A stretch of 64,000 nucleotides of DNA from Lysobacter concretionis Ko07 = DSM 16239 (GTDB lineage Bacteria; Pseudomonadota; Gammaproteobacteria; Xanthomonadales; Xanthomonadaceae). Below, in pieces: positions 10,051-21,103 of the stretch. Where the stretch lies: the NCBI RefSeq assembly GCF_000768345.1, contig NZ_AVPS01000001.1:515566-579565 (forward strand). The letters are read 5' to 3'. Position numbers and translations under genes: made by a program. How positions within the stretch are numbered: position 1 is the stretch's first letter; every line of letters begins with the position of its first letter. The notes beneath the pieces were generated by a model. That model ran no database searches and was not told the origin of the DNA. It was given only the letters and a program-made list of their open reading frames with translations.

Positions 10051-12438
10051 TTACCAGCGGTAGCCGATCTTCGCGTACATGTACGCACCGTTGAAACCGA
10101 ACGGCGAGGCCGAGTTGTACGGGAACTGGCCGTTGGTCGAGTTGCCGAAGATGTTCTCGTCCGGGTACTCGTTGAGCACGTTGTCGCCACCCAGGGTGAA
10201 GCTCCAGCGGTCGAGGTGGTAGGTCGCAGCCAGGTCGACCAGCCACTTGGCGCCGTAGGTCTGGTCGTTGGCCGAAGCGTTGGGCGTGGTCTGGAAGCTG
10301 CCGTAGCGGGTGGTGCCGGCAAGGAACGTCCAGTCCTGCACCTTCCAGGTACCGCTGAGGACGAACTTGTCGCGCGGGAAGCCCTTCTCGATCCGGCCCC
10401 GCTCGGCGCGGTCGAGGCGCTCCAGGTTCAGGCCGCCGGTCTCCAGCTCGGGCGGGTTCGCCGCGACCCGGGTGATCTCGGTCTTGGAATAGTTGTAGCC
10501 GCCGGTCAGGTTGAAGCTGCCGTTGGCCAGATCCCAGCGGTAGCTGCCGACGATGTCGATGCCGCGCGTGCGGGTGTCGATCGCGTTGGTGAAGTAGCGG
10601 CCGCCGGTGACGCCGAAGATGCCGCGCGCCTCCAGGAACCGGCGCACCGCATCACCGGTGAGGTTGGACGACAGCACGATGCGGTCATCCACGTCGACCT
10701 GGTAGGCGTCGGCGGTGATGTACAGGCGGTCGACCGGCTGCAGCACCAGGCCGAGGCTGTAGGAAGTCGCCTCCTCCGGCTGCAGCGGTTCCGCGCCGAG
10801 GGCGCGCGCGATCTCGCCGGCGGCCGGGAAGGTGCGGATCTCGAACGGGTCGGTGATGCCGGCAATGAAGGTGGTGCTGGTGGTCTGGAAGTTCTGCTGC
10901 GACAGCGACGGTGCGCGGAAGCCGGTGGAGATCGTGCCACGCAGGGCTACCGCATCGGTGAACTCGTAGCGGCCGGACAGCTTGCCCGAGGTCTGGTTGC
11001 CGAAATCGCTGTAGTCCTCGAATCGGATGGCGGCGCCGCCGGAGAAGCGCTCGGTGAAGCTGGCCTCCAGGTCGGCGTACAGCGCGTAGCTGTCACGCGA
11101 GTAATGGCCGGCATCGCTGGCGCGGAAACCCGGGAAGCCCTGCGCGCCCGACGCGATCGGGGGCGGCAACGGGCCCTGGCGCCAGGAGTCGGGCTCACCC
11201 GGCGACTGGTTCCACTTTTCCTCGCGGTATTCGCCACCGAATGCGAGGTTGACCGGGTACGCCAGCCCCCAGTCGAACTGCCGGCTGAGATCGAAGTTGA
11301 CGATGTTCTGGGTGACCTCCAGCGCGCCGTCGTAGAACGAGGTCGGCGAGCTCGGCCCGAGGCTCGCGTTGAGCGTGTTGCGGGTATGGAAGTCCAGGTG
11401 GTTGTAGCCGTAGTTGTAGCTCAGGTCCCACTTCCAGTCGCCGGCGTCGCCGCGCAGGCCGGCCACCAGCGAGCGGTCATCGGCGATGTTGTTGATGCGC
11501 GGCAGGAAGCCGTCCGGGTAGATCGACGGAATGTTCTGGTTGGGGTTGCGCGGCGCGCGGAAGAACGCGAACGAGGTGATGTCGCGCTCGCTCGCCATAC
11601 CGAATGCGTACAGCTCCATCGTGTCCGACAGCGGCACCACGGTATTCAGCGACAGCGCCCAGCTTTCGACCTCGGGATCGCCGTAGACGAAGGCCTTCTG
11701 GCCCAGCGCGGGCTGGGTCGGACTCGGCGTGCCGGCAAACGGGCGGGCGCGGTTGGTCGAATCCTGGTCGCCGACCTGCGCGGCGATATGCAGGAAGCCG
11801 CCGGTATCGCCGAGCGCGATGCCGGTATCGCCCGCGAGCTGCCACTGCTTGCCGTCGCCGGCGGAGTACTGGCCGTAGGTGGCATCGATGCTGCCGCCGC
11901 TGCCGGCACCTTTGAGCACGATGTTGACCACGCCGGCGATCGCGTCCGAACCGTACTGCGCGGAGGCGCCGTCACGCAGCACTTCGACGCGTTCGATCGC
12001 CGAAACCGGAATCGCATTGAGGTCGACCGGCGAGGAGCCGCGGCCCTGGCTGCCGTTGACGTTCAACAGCGCGGTGGTGTGGCGGCGCTTGCCGTTGACC
12101 AGCACCAGCACCTGGTCGGGAGCGAGGCCGCGCAGCTGCGCTGGACGGATCGCGCTGGTGCCGTCGGTCAGTGCGGGGCGTGGGAAGTTCAGCGAGGGCA
12201 GGGCACGCGACAGCGCGGTGGCCAGCTCGGTGGTGCCGGTCGACTGCAGGACCTCGGGCGTGATGATGTCGATCGGTGAGGTCGACTCGGCGACCGTGCG
12301 GTCGCTGACCCTGGTGCCGGTGACGATGACCTGGTCCAGCGTGGTGGCATCACTTTTTGGCGTCGGCGCGGTCTGTGCGAAGGCGACCGGTGCAGCGAGT
12401 GCGAGAGCTATGGCCAGGTGCAGGCGGCTTGGCGTCAT
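10051..12438 (-). CDS. TonB-dependent outer membrane receptor
   Basis: A 795-residue receptor of the TonB-dependent type, which imports a ligand across the outer membrane with energy passed from TonB. A signal peptide (1-21, ending PVAFA) precedes a TonB-box-like LDQVIVTGTR at 34-43. The plug domain follows (LATALSRALPSLNF, RGLAPDQVLVLVNGKRRHTTA, IERVEVLRDGASAQYGSDAIAGVVNIVLK), then a barrel of about 600 residues ending in the aromatic C-terminal signature AKIGYRW. Length is normal. The ligand cannot be told from sequence; no siderophore or sugar genes are adjacent. It is a single-gene unit with its own terminator, flanked on both sides by dispersed repeats. I found no Fur-type operator upstream. 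Confidence 0.93.
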   Translation of the reverse strand: MTPSRLHLAIALALAAPVAFAQTAPTPKSDATTLDQVIVTGTRVSDRTVAESTSPIDIITPEVLQSTGTTELATALSRALPSLNFPRPALTDGTSAIRPAQLRGLAPDQVLVLVNGKRRHTTALLNVNGSQGRGSSPVDLNAIPVSAIERVEVLRDGASAQYGSDAIAGVVNIVLKGAGSGGSIDATYGQYSAGDGKQWQLAGDTGIALGDTGGFLHIAAQVGDQDSTNRARPFAGTPSPTQPALGQKAFVYGDPEVESWALSLNTVVPLSDTMELYAFGMASERDITSFAFFRAPRNPNQNIPSIYPDGFLPRINNIADDRSLVAGLRGDAGDWKWDLSYNYGYNHLDFHTRNTLNASLGPSSPTSFYDGALEVTQNIVNFDLSRQFDWGLAYPVNLAFGGEYREEKWNQSPGEPDSWRQGPLPPPIASGAQGFPGFRASDAGHYSRDSYALYADLEASFTERFSGGAAIRFEDYSDFGNQTSGKLSGRYEFTDAVALRGTISTGFRAPSLSQQNFQTTSTTFIAGITDPFEIRTFPAAGEIARALGAEPLQPEEATSYSLGLVLQPVDRLYITADAYQVDVDDRIVLSSNLTGDAVRRFLEARGIFGVTGGRYFTNAIDTRTRGIDIVGSYRWDLANGSFNLTGGYNYSKTEITRVAANPPELETGGLNLERLDRAERGRIEKGFPRDKFVLSGTWKVQDWTFLAGTTRYGSFQTTPNASANDQTYGAKWLVDLAATYHLDRWSFTLGGDNVLNEYPDENIFGNSTNGQFPYNSASPFGFNGAYMYAKIGYRW

Positions 12439-12478
12439 TGTGGTTCCCCGGAGTGGCCGCGTATACGGCGTGACATCC

Positions 12479-12507
12479 GATTAACGCAAAAATAGCGCGG
12501 TCGTCAA
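12479..12507 (-). promoter_or_regulatory. possible sigma-70 promoter of the TonB-dependent receptor gene
   Basis: On the minus strand TTGACG (12502-12507) is a good -35 box. It is followed after 17 bases by TTAATC (12479-12484), a poor -10 box, 41 bases before the start codon. Confidence 0.35.
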
Positions 12508-12656
12508 ATAGACCTTGGTGGAATGGTCGGACGACATAGCTGGAATGAAGTGCGGCGATCGCATGCTGTCGCGTAGTCGACGACGAGCGTGTTTGCAGTC
12601 GGGCAGAGACGGTCGGCCGGCAATTTTTCAGGACGCTTCTCGCCTGCGACACGAGT

Positions 12657-12725
12657 GCGCCTGCCGGGTATCCCGGCCAGTCGCTCCACGAAATTCGCTT
12701 GGTGTCCGGGACACCCGGCAGGCGC
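12657..12725 (+). repeat. family C 69-nt inverted-repeat element, copy 1
   Basis: Twenty bases at each end are inverted repeats with one mismatch (GCGCCTGCCGGGTATCCCGG against CCGGGACACCCGGCAGGCGC). The core contains AGTCGCTCCACGAAATTCGC, which differs by one base from the core of the copy at 37482-37550. Both copies are exactly 69 nt. Confidence 0.88.
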
Positions 12726-12777
12726 TTCCGGATGCGGCAGTGGCTGGCAGGGAAAGCCGAAAGACAGCCCCCTGGCG

Positions 12778-14481
12778 TCAGCCGGGGCTGAGCCGTGGCA
12801 AATGGTGGTCGCCGCGGTAAGACGGCGTGGCGATCACCATCTCGGCCAGGCTGTGGGCGAGTTCGCGCTCGGCCATCACCACCCCGTCGGCGCCGTGCTC
12901 CAGCAGGTGCTGGACCTCGGCATCGGTGTGCGCGCGGGCCAGCAGGGTCAGCGACGGGTTGATCGCGCGCAGCTTGGCCAGCGCCTCGCCGGCTTCCAGT
13001 GGCTGCGGGATCGCCAGGATCGCAATGGTGGCTTTTTCCGGGTGCGCCTCGACCAGTACCCGGTCGGCGGCGGCACTGCCGCGGATCGCGGGGATGCCCG
13101 CGGCGTGCGCGCGGTCGACGTGATGGCCGCTGTCGTCGATGACCACCACCGGCACGTCGTGGCTGCGCAGCAGGTTGACCAGTTCGGCGCCGACGCGGCC
13201 GTAGCCGATCACGATGGCGTGGTTGCTCACGTCCAGCGACGGCCCCGGCAGCGGACCCAGGTCGGCCTGCTCCTCGGCCAGCCGTGCGTGCCGCGCCTGC
13301 CACTTGTCGACCAGCACGAAGATCAGCGGGTTGAGCATGATCGTGATCAGCGCGCCGGCCAGGACCAGGTCCTGCGCCTCCTTGTTCATGATCTGCAGCG
13401 TCACGCCGAGGCCGGCGATGATGAACGCGAACTCGCCGATCTGCGCCAGGCTGGCGGAAATGGTGATGGCGGTGATGTTCGGGTAGCCGAACGCGCGCAC
13501 GATTACATACGCGGCCGCGGACTTGCCGAACAGGATGATCAGCACGGTCGCCAGCACGTGCAGGGGGTGCTCGACCAGGATCCGCGGGTCGAACAACATG
13601 CCGACCGAGACGAAGAACAGCACCGCGAACGCATCGCGCAACGGCAGCGAGTCGCTGGCGGCCTTGTGGCTGAGTTCGGACTCGTTGAGCAGCAGGCCGG
13701 CGAAGAACGCGCCCAGTGCGAACGACACCCCGAACAGTTCGGCCGAGCCGTAGGCCACGCCCAGCGCGATCGACAGCACCGCCAGGGTGAACAGCTCGCG
13801 CGAGCCGCTGCCGGCGGTGCGCTCCAGCACCCACGGGATCACCCGCCGACCGACCACCAGCATCACCGCGACGAAGGCCGCCACCTGCACCATCGTCAGC
13901 GCGATGGCGACCACGATCGACCCGAATGTATGCACCTCGCCGCCGGCGACCGGATGCATGATCGAGCCCAGCACCGGCATCAGCACCAGCGCGACCACGC
14001 AGGCCAGGTCCTCGACGATCAGCCAGCCGACCGCGATCTTGCCGCGCTTGGTGTCGAGCAGCCGGCGATCCTCCATTGCCCGCAGCAGCACCACGGTGCT
14101 GGCGGTGGCCAGCGAAAACCCGAACACCAGGCCGTGCAGGGTCGACCAGCCCATCAGCGAGGCCAGCCCCCAGCCCAGCAGGGTGGCGACGGTGATCTGC
14201 ACCATCGCGCCGGGAATCGCGATCCACTTGACCGCCATCAGATCCTTGATCGAGAAATGCAGGCCGACGCCGAACATCAGCAGCATCACGCCGATCTCGG
14301 CCAGTTGGCTGGCCAGGTCCTGGTCGCCGACGAAGCCGGGCGTGTACGGGCCGGCGACGATGCCCGCCACCAGGTAACCCACCAGCGGCGAGAGCCGCAA
14401 CCGATTGGCCAGCGCGCCGAACAGGAAGGCCAGCAGCAGCCCCACGGCGATGATGCTGATCAGGTCGGTTTCGTGGGGCAT
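12778..14481 (-). CDS. ybaL: YbaL-type monovalent cation:proton antiporter with RCK domain
   Basis: A CPA2-family K+/H+ antiporter of the Kef type. The 567-residue protein begins MPHETDLISIIAVGLLLAF and aligns closely with E. coli YbaL through RLSPLVGYLVAGIVAGPYTPGFV, GVMLLMFGVGLHFSIKDLMAV and FSLATASTVVLLRA. About twelve membrane segments (1-395) precede a cytoplasmic TrkA-N nucleotide-binding domain (about 420-540) with the dinucleotide motif GYGRVG at 426-431. Such domains gate the transporter with NAD(H) or similar ligands. I chose ATG 14481 because the upstream extension to 14565 has no family match. It diverges from yheS with 99 bases between. Its physiological ion and regulation are not visible in the sequence. 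Confidence 0.93.
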   Translation of the reverse strand: MPHETDLISIIAVGLLLAFLFGALANRLRLSPLVGYLVAGIVAGPYTPGFVGDQDLASQLAEIGVMLLMFGVGLHFSIKDLMAVKWIAIPGAMVQITVATLLGWGLASLMGWSTLHGLVFGFSLATASTVVLLRAMEDRRLLDTKRGKIAVGWLIVEDLACVVALVLMPVLGSIMHPVAGGEVHTFGSIVVAIALTMVQVAAFVAVMLVVGRRVIPWVLERTAGSGSRELFTLAVLSIALGVAYGSAELFGVSFALGAFFAGLLLNESELSHKAASDSLPLRDAFAVLFFVSVGMLFDPRILVEHPLHVLATVLIILFGKSAAAYVIVRAFGYPNITAITISASLAQIGEFAFIIAGLGVTLQIMNKEAQDLVLAGALITIMLNPLIFVLVDKWQARHARLAEEQADLGPLPGPSLDVSNHAIVIGYGRVGAELVNLLRSHDVPVVVIDDSGHHVDRAHAAGIPAIRGSAAADRVLVEAHPEKATIAILAIPQPLEAGEALAKLRAINPSLTLLARAHTDAEVQHLLEHGADGVVMAERELAHSLAEMVIATPSYRGDHHLPRLSPG

Positions 14482-14580
14482 CGGGGATCCGGTCGGCTTA
14501 GCCGCCCAATCATGTGGGTCGGCGCCGGCCGGTACAAGCAAAAAAGCCGGTGCTTCCGGCCGCACCCGTACAATGACGGC

Positions 14581-16626
<2,046 letters not shown>

Positions 16627-16684
16627 GTCCAGAGGGGCGTGTCTGCCGTTCGCACTCCGTTGTCCTGCCTCGGCCAAAGCGATT

Positions 16685-16754
16685 GCAGGAGCGGCTTCAG
16701 CCGCGACCTGTCCATCGCCAACATACGTAGGTTCGCGGCTGAAGCCGCTCCTGC
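16685..16754. repeat. REP doublet, GGCT subtype
   Basis: The plus-strand copy is 16685-16707 (GCAGGAGCGGCTTCAGCCGC then GAC) and the minus-strand copy is 16732-16754, its near-perfect reverse complement. Spacing is 24 bases. The head is GCAG rather than GTAG. The spacing is similar to the pair inside yheS. Confidence 0.87.
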
Positions 16755-16796
16755 AGCCGAGGGAAGTTCCCGCACGACACGTAGCCACGCCCCCCG

Positions 16797-16957
16797 GCAG
16801 GAGCGACGTCAGTCGCGAACGCGCAGGAAATCGTGCACCCGGCTGACCGATCCGCGTCCATCCATGCCGGAGGACAGATCGGTTTGTGGGTGGACTGGCC
16901 GCCCCGCCCGCGTCGACTGCCGTGTTCCTGCCGGGTCGCGACTGACGTCGCTCCTAC
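16797..16957. repeat. REP doublet, GACG subtype
   Basis: The plus-strand copy is 16797-16824 (GCAGGAGCGACGTCAGTCGC then GAACGCGC) and the minus-strand copy is 16935-16957 with the GTAG head. The 110-base spacing is like that between 611 and 725. Confidence 0.85.
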
Positions 16958-17038
16958 CACTGGGTGGTTGCCTCGGGGTCGTGCCGCGCGCCGCTGGCTC
17001 GTACCACGCGTTCGTGCGCCGCGCGGCGGCGATCGCCA

Positions 17039-17752
17039 TCAATCACGCAGAAAATACTCCACCGTGGTCACCACGCGCACGCGCTTGATCTGCGGGCTGC
17101 TCTGGTCGCGGTTGCTGATGCTGACCACACCCTGGTTGGCGCTGCGGATGCCGCCCAGGCGGGAGTCGGAATCCTTGGCGAACTGGACCGCGGAGTCGCG
17201 TGCGGCGGCCGTGGCTTCGGCGATCAGGCCGGGCTTGATGTCATTCAGCGTGGTGTAGTCGAACTCGGGCGAGCTGCCTTCCCCGATCATCACCCCGCGG
17301 CTGACCAGCTCGCCGGTGCGACGCAGAGCCTCCAGCGCCGCCGGCACGTTGCCCGTGCGCAGGCTCACGGTGGTCGAGTAGCGGTAGCGCTCGGGCGGCC
17401 GGTTGTCGCCATACGCCCAGGCCCAGCGGTCTTCCAGTCCGGGCGGGGCGACCACGATGTCCCCGGGCTGGAAGCCGGCCTCGGTGAAGAACTCGCGGAT
17501 GATCGCGGTATTGGCATCGAGCCGGCGCTGCACATCGGCCAGGTCGTTGCCGCCGACGCTGTGCGGCAAGGGCCAGACCACCAGGTCGGCATCGACGATC
17601 TTCTCCGCCGAGCCCTTGACGGTGACGTAGCGGTCGGCGGTCTTGAGCCGGGCCATGCCCTGGGCGGCGAACCAGCCGGCACCGGCAACGCCGATCGCGA
17701 GCAGCGCGGCGGCGACAATCAGGATGACGGGTCGGACGGTATGCAGGGGCAT
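17039..17752 (-). CDS. SIMPL domain-containing membrane protein
   Basis: A 237-residue protein with one N-terminal membrane segment (VILIVAAALLAIGVAGAGWF, about 8-27) and a SIMPL (DUF541, YggE-like) domain: YVTVKGSAEKIVDADLVVWPL, then RYSTTVSLRTGNVPAALEAL, then AEATAAARDSAVQFAKDSDSRLGGIRSANQGVV. These match the domain's order. The fold forms ring-like assemblies in some relatives; roles in oxidative stress or signalling have been proposed, but no activity is established. I chose ATG 17752 over an upstream in-frame start at 17809 because it places the hydrophobic segment at the N-terminus. It should be anchored in the inner membrane with the domain in the periplasm. Confidence 0.85.
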   Translation of the reverse strand: MPLHTVRPVILIVAAALLAIGVAGAGWFAAQGMARLKTADRYVTVKGSAEKIVDADLVVWPLPHSVGGNDLADVQRRLDANTAIIREFFTEAGFQPGDIVVAPPGLEDRWAWAYGDNRPPERYRYSTTVSLRTGNVPAALEALRRTGELVSRGVMIGEGSSPEFDYTTLNDIKPGLIAEATAAARDSAVQFAKDSDSRLGGIRSANQGVVSISNRDQSSPQIKRVRVVTTVEYFLRD

Positions 17753-17965
17753 CGCGGTGATCCGGTGGGACGGGCTCACCAGCGTACCGGCAAAGTGCGG
17801 GAGCGGCATGGATCGACGAGCCCCACGCGGCCCCGGGGCCTTGATTTGGCCCGGGTCGTCCCCACCCTTCGCGCTGGCCGCGACACCGCCACCGACACAC
17901 TCTCGAACCGGGTCGATCAGATGCGCATCTGGTCGCCTCTTCGATCAACCAGGATTTTCGTCTCC

Positions 17966-18271
17966 ATGCCGATCTATGCCTTTGAATGCGCCGCCTGCGG
18001 GCACGAGTTCGACCGTCTGCAGAAGCTCTCCGATGCCGATCCGACCGATTGCCCGGCCTGCGCCCAGCCGCAGTTGAAGCGCCAGTTGACCGCCCCGCAG
18101 TTCCGCCTTGCCGGCACGGGCTGGTACGAGACCGATTTCAAGAAGGACGGCGAGAAGAAGCGCAACCTGGTCGGCGGTGATGGTGCGGGGAAGCCGTCGG
18201 AGTCCAAGAGTGACGCGGCGGCCGCATCGAAGCCGGCCGAAGCCAAATCAGAGCCGAAACCGGCTGCCTGA
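17966..18271 (+). CDS. FmdB-family zinc ribbon protein
   Basis: A small 101-residue protein. The first 45 residues are an FmdB-type zinc ribbon with two CxxC pairs (Cys8/Cys11 in ECAACGHEF and Cys29/Cys32 in DCPACAQP). A central GTGWYETDF block follows, and the tail (about 65-101) is a disordered Ala/Lys/Ser/Pro stretch. The family is widespread and named for a formamidase regulator, but its function is not established. In pseudomonads and xanthomonads it sits upstream of aspS, as here. There is no clear ribosome binding site at ATG 17966, but the protein start MPIYAFECAACGHEF is invariant in the family. Confidence 0.9.
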   Translation: MPIYAFECAACGHEFDRLQKLSDADPTDCPACAQPQLKRQLTAPQFRLAGTGWYETDFKKDGEKKRNLVGGDGAGKPSESKSDAAAASKPAEAKSEPKPAA

Positions 18272-18641
18272 GCGGCGTCAGGAAGTGGCACTGCCCCTCC
18301 GCCCACGCCCTCTCTCCGGCTGCCGACGCTTAAAGCAACAGCAACAACGTTCCGCCACGATTGGTCTTGCAGGGCGCTTTCAAGTGAATACCGAAGACGA
18401 AGCCACTCACACGCCGACGCGGCGTCTGATGTGGGGGTTGCGGACAGCAGGCCATGGATGGCCTGCGGCGTTGAGTCAGGGCAGGACGCCCTGACCGAAC
18501 CGGGGAGCAACCCCCACACCGGGCGGCGCCCATCCGAAGACCACAAGCTCCCCTTGCATTCAAACAAGCGCACACCCGCAGCCCCGCTAAACTACCCGGC
18601 TAGCCGGCCTGGACCGGCTGTCATCGCACCCCGGAGCCCTC
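18272..18641. other. gene-free region upstream of aspS with a family B element
   Basis: It holds the family B element at 18431-18517 and presumably the aspS promoter; a TAAACT hexamer at 18588-18593 could be a -10 box but has no good partner. In some relatives a DUF502 gene sits between the FmdB-type gene and aspS; none is present here. Confidence 0.6.
18431..18517 (+). repeat. family B three-stem element, copy 3
   Basis: The cleanest copy. The outer stem GTGGGGGTTGC (18431-18441) pairs perfectly with GCAACCCCCAC (18507-18517). Hairpin 1 is GCAGGCCAT-gg-ATGGCCTGC (18447-18466) and hairpin 2 is TCAGGGC-aggac-GCCCTGA (18476-18494). Confidence 0.9.
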
Positions 18642-20444
18642 ATGCGTACCCACTTCTGCGGCCTGATCGACGAATCGATGATCGGCCAGAGCGTCACCCT
18701 GTGCGGCTGGGCCGACGTCGCCCGCGACCTCGGCGGCCTGTGCTTCATCGACCTGCGTGACCACGAGGGCATCGTCCAGGTGGTCGCCGAGCCCGACAGC
18801 GCCGCCGAAGGCAATGCCGCGGTCATCGCCACCGCCGCCCAGGTCGGCTACGAGGACTGCCTGCGGATCACCGGCACGGTGCGCAAGCGCCAGGCGGTCA
18901 ACAACAGGGTCCCGACCGGCCAGGTCGAAGTGGTGGCCACGCACATCGAGGTGCTGAACAAGGCCGAGCCGCTGCCGTTCCACGCCCACGAGAACCCGGG
19001 CGAGGACATCCGTCTGAAGTACCGCTATCTGGACCTGCGCACGCCGGAGATGCAGCGCAAGATGCGCACCCGGACGAAGTTGGTACAGGCGCTGCGGCGC
19101 TGGCTGGACGCGCGCGGGTTCCAGGACATCGAGACCCCGATCCTGACCAAGGCCACGCCGGAGGGTGCGCGCGACTTCCTGGTGCCGGCGCGGATGCACC
19201 CGGGCGAGTTCTACGCGTTGCCGCAGAGTCCGCAGCTGTTCAAGCAGATCCTGATGGTGGCCGGCTTCGACCGCTACTACCAGATCGCCCGCTGCTTCCG
19301 TGACGAGGCGCTGCGCGCCGACCGCCAGCTCGAATTCACCCAGCTCGACATGGAGTTCGCCTGGGTCGAGGAGTCCGACGTGCAGGACACCGCCGAGGCG
19401 ATGATCCGCGACGCATTCCGCGACGTGATGCAGGTCGAACTGGCCCAGCCGTTCCCGCGCATCACCTGGGCGGAGGCGATGCGCCGCTTCGGTTCCGACA
19501 AGCCGGACCTGCGCATCGAGATGGAGTTCACCGACATCGCCGAGCTGGTCAAGGGCTGCGAATTCAAGGTGTTCACCGACTGGGCCAACGCCGAGGACGG
19601 CCGCGTGATCGCGCTGCGCGCACCCGGAGCGGCGAGCCTGTCGCGCAAGCAGATCGACGACATCGGCGCGCACGCCGCCAAGTACGGCGCGAAGGGTCTG
19701 GCGTGGATGAAGATCGAGGACCCCGCGCAGGGCCGCGAGGGCGTCAACTCGCCGATCGCGAAGTTCCTCGATGACGCGACCCTCGCCGCGATCCTGCAGG
19801 CGACCGGCGCGCAGGGAGGCGATCTGGTCCTGTTCGGCGCGGCCGCCTACAACACCGCCTCGGAATTCATGGGCGCGGTGCGGCTCAAGCTGGGCAAGGA
19901 TCTGGGACTGGTGCGCGAGGGCTGGGCACCGTTGTGGGTGACGGACTTCCCGATGTTCGAGTGGGACGACGAAGCGCAGCGCTACGTGGCCCTGCATCAC
20001 CCGTTCACCGCGCCGGCGGTGGATGACGTCGCCGAACTGCAGGCGAATGCGAAGACCGCGGTCTCGCGCGGCTACGACATGGTGCTCAACGGCAACGAGA
20101 TCGGCGGCGGTTCGATCCGCATCCACCGCCCGGCGATGCAGTCGGCGGTGTTCGAACTGCTGGGCATCGATGCCGGGGAGGCGCAGGCCAAGTTCGGCTT
20201 CCTGCTCGACGCGCTCAGATACGGCGCACCGCCGCACGGCGGCATCGCGTTCGGCATCGACCGCATCGCCGCACTGATGGCCGGCACCGAGTCGATCCGC
20301 GACGTGATCGCGTTCCCGAAGACCACCGGCGCGCAGTGCCCGATGACCGGCGCGCCGTCGCCGATTCCCGACGCGCAGTTGGCCGAGGTGCACGTGTCGG
20401 TCCGGCCGAAGCCGGCCAAGGTCGACGAGCCCGCGGCGGAATAA
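18642..20444 (+). CDS. aspS: aspartyl-tRNA synthetase
   Basis: AspRS charges tRNA-Asp in the cytoplasm. The 600-residue product begins [20 protein letters not shown], with an N-terminal OB-fold anticodon-binding domain (1-110), then the class II catalytic domain: motif 2 [21 protein letters not shown] and motif 3 [15 protein letters not shown]. The bacterial GAD insertion domain (about 290-400) is present. Length is normal. Near-universal bacterial features ([18 protein letters not shown] tail) agree. Many proteobacteria that lack AsnRS use a non-discriminating AspRS together with GatCAB; that cannot be decided from this window. The GNAT gene starts immediately after its TAA, so the two are probably cotranscribed. 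Confidence 0.97.
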   Translation: MRTHFCGLIDESMIGQSVTLCGWADVARDLGGLCFIDLRDHEGIVQVVAEPDSAAEGNAAVIATAAQVGYEDCLRITGTVRKRQAVNNRVPTGQVEVVATHIEVLNKAEPLPFHAHENPGEDIRLKYRYLDLRTPEMQRKMRTRTKLVQALRRWLDARGFQDIETPILTKATPEGARDFLVPARMHPGEFYALPQSPQLFKQILMVAGFDRYYQIARCFRDEALRADRQLEFTQLDMEFAWVEESDVQDTAEAMIRDAFRDVMQVELAQPFPRITWAEAMRRFGSDKPDLRIEMEFTDIAELVKGCEFKVFTDWANAEDGRVIALRAPGAASLSRKQIDDIGAHAAKYGAKGLAWMKIEDPAQGREGVNSPIAKFLDDATLAAILQATGAQGGDLVLFGAAAYNTASEFMGAVRLKLGKDLGLVREGWAPLWVTDFPMFEWDDEAQRYVALHHPFTAPAVDDVAELQANAKTAVSRGYDMVLNGNEIGGGSIRIHRPAMQSAVFELLGIDAGEAQAKFGFLLDALRYGAPPHGGIAFGIDRIAALMAGTESIRDVIAFPKTTGAQCPMTGAPSPIPDAQLAEVHVSVRPKPAKVDEPAAE

Positions 20445-20978
20445 GTGGCGCCGGACCCCGTCATCCGCCGCGCCACGCCGGCCGATGCCGGGGTGCTGTC
20501 GCAACTGGCCAGGCGAACCTTCGTCGAAACCTTCGGGCACCTGTACCCGGACGCGGACCTGCAGGCGTTTCTGGCCGAGAGCTACGCGGTCGAACGCCAG
20601 CGGACGATCCTGGCCCATCCCGATTACGCGGTCTGGCTGCTCGAGCGCGACGGCGTGGCGATCGGCCACGCCGCGGCCGGCCCGTGCGGTCTGCCGCATC
20701 CGCAGGTGGGCAGCACGGACGGAGAGCTCAAACGCCTGTACCTGCTGCAGCACGCGCAGAACGGCGGCTGGGGCGGGAAGCTGTTCCAGACCGCGCTGGA
20801 CTGGTTGCAGCGCGATGGCCCGCGCACGCTGTGGATCGGCGTGTGGTCGCGGAACTTCGGCGCGCAACGTTTCTACGCGCGGCACGGTTTCGAGCACGTC
20901 GGCGATTACGGGTTTCCGGTCGGCCGCGTGCGCGACCACGAGTTCATCCTGCGCCGACGCGCGGACTGGACCGGCTGA
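20445..20978 (+). CDS. GNAT family N-acetyltransferase
   Basis: A 177-residue acetyltransferase of the GNAT fold, which moves acetyl from acetyl-CoA to an amine. Visible elements are the N-terminal VIRRATPADAGVLSQLARRTFVETFG block, the LKRLYLLQHAQNGGWGGKLFQ acetyl-CoA loop (a Q/R-x-x-G-x-G/A variant) and WSRNFGAQRFYARHGFEHVGDY near the C-terminus. The substrate is unknown. GTG 20445 begins directly after the aspS stop, leaving no room for a separate promoter. The stop codon TGA is the loop of a perfect CCGGCT-ga-AGCCGG hairpin (20971-20984). Confidence 0.88.
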   Translation: MAPDPVIRRATPADAGVLSQLARRTFVETFGHLYPDADLQAFLAESYAVERQRTILAHPDYAVWLLERDGVAIGHAAAGPCGLPHPQVGSTDGELKRLYLLQHAQNGGWGGKLFQTALDWLQRDGPRTLWIGVWSRNFGAQRFYARHGFEHVGDYGFPVGRVRDHEFILRRRADWTG

Positions 20979-21103
20979 AGCCGGCAACGCCGGATCGGCA
21001 TGCAGGTTCGGCCTGACGGGTGGCCTGCCAGCGCGATGAGCCGGACATCGCGGATACCGGGATCAGGGCAGAATGCGGGCTCTGCCGTTGCGAGGAATCC
21101 GCC

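Larger units (their letters stand above)
12439..12777. other. gene-free region upstream of the receptor gene
   Basis: It contains the possible receptor promoter and the family C element at 12657-12725. Between 12520 and 12650, and from 12726 to 12777, I see no gene or recognisable site. Confidence 0.6.
16627..17038. other. gene-free region between convergent genes, with two REP doublets
   Basis: No coding sequence. It separates the convergent yheS and SIMPL-protein genes and holds two facing REP pairs (16685-16754 and 16797-16957). No separate intrinsic terminator is visible, so the REP hairpins may end both transcripts. Confidence 0.65.

Noticed and set aside
12439..12560. Fur box upstream of the TonB-dependent receptor
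   Set aside because: No 19-bp GATAAT-type palindrome can be found.
12589..14580. 664-codon N-terminal extension of yheS
   Set aside because: It runs antisense to ybaL and has low-complexity His/Gln/Arg composition; YheS homology starts at 14581.
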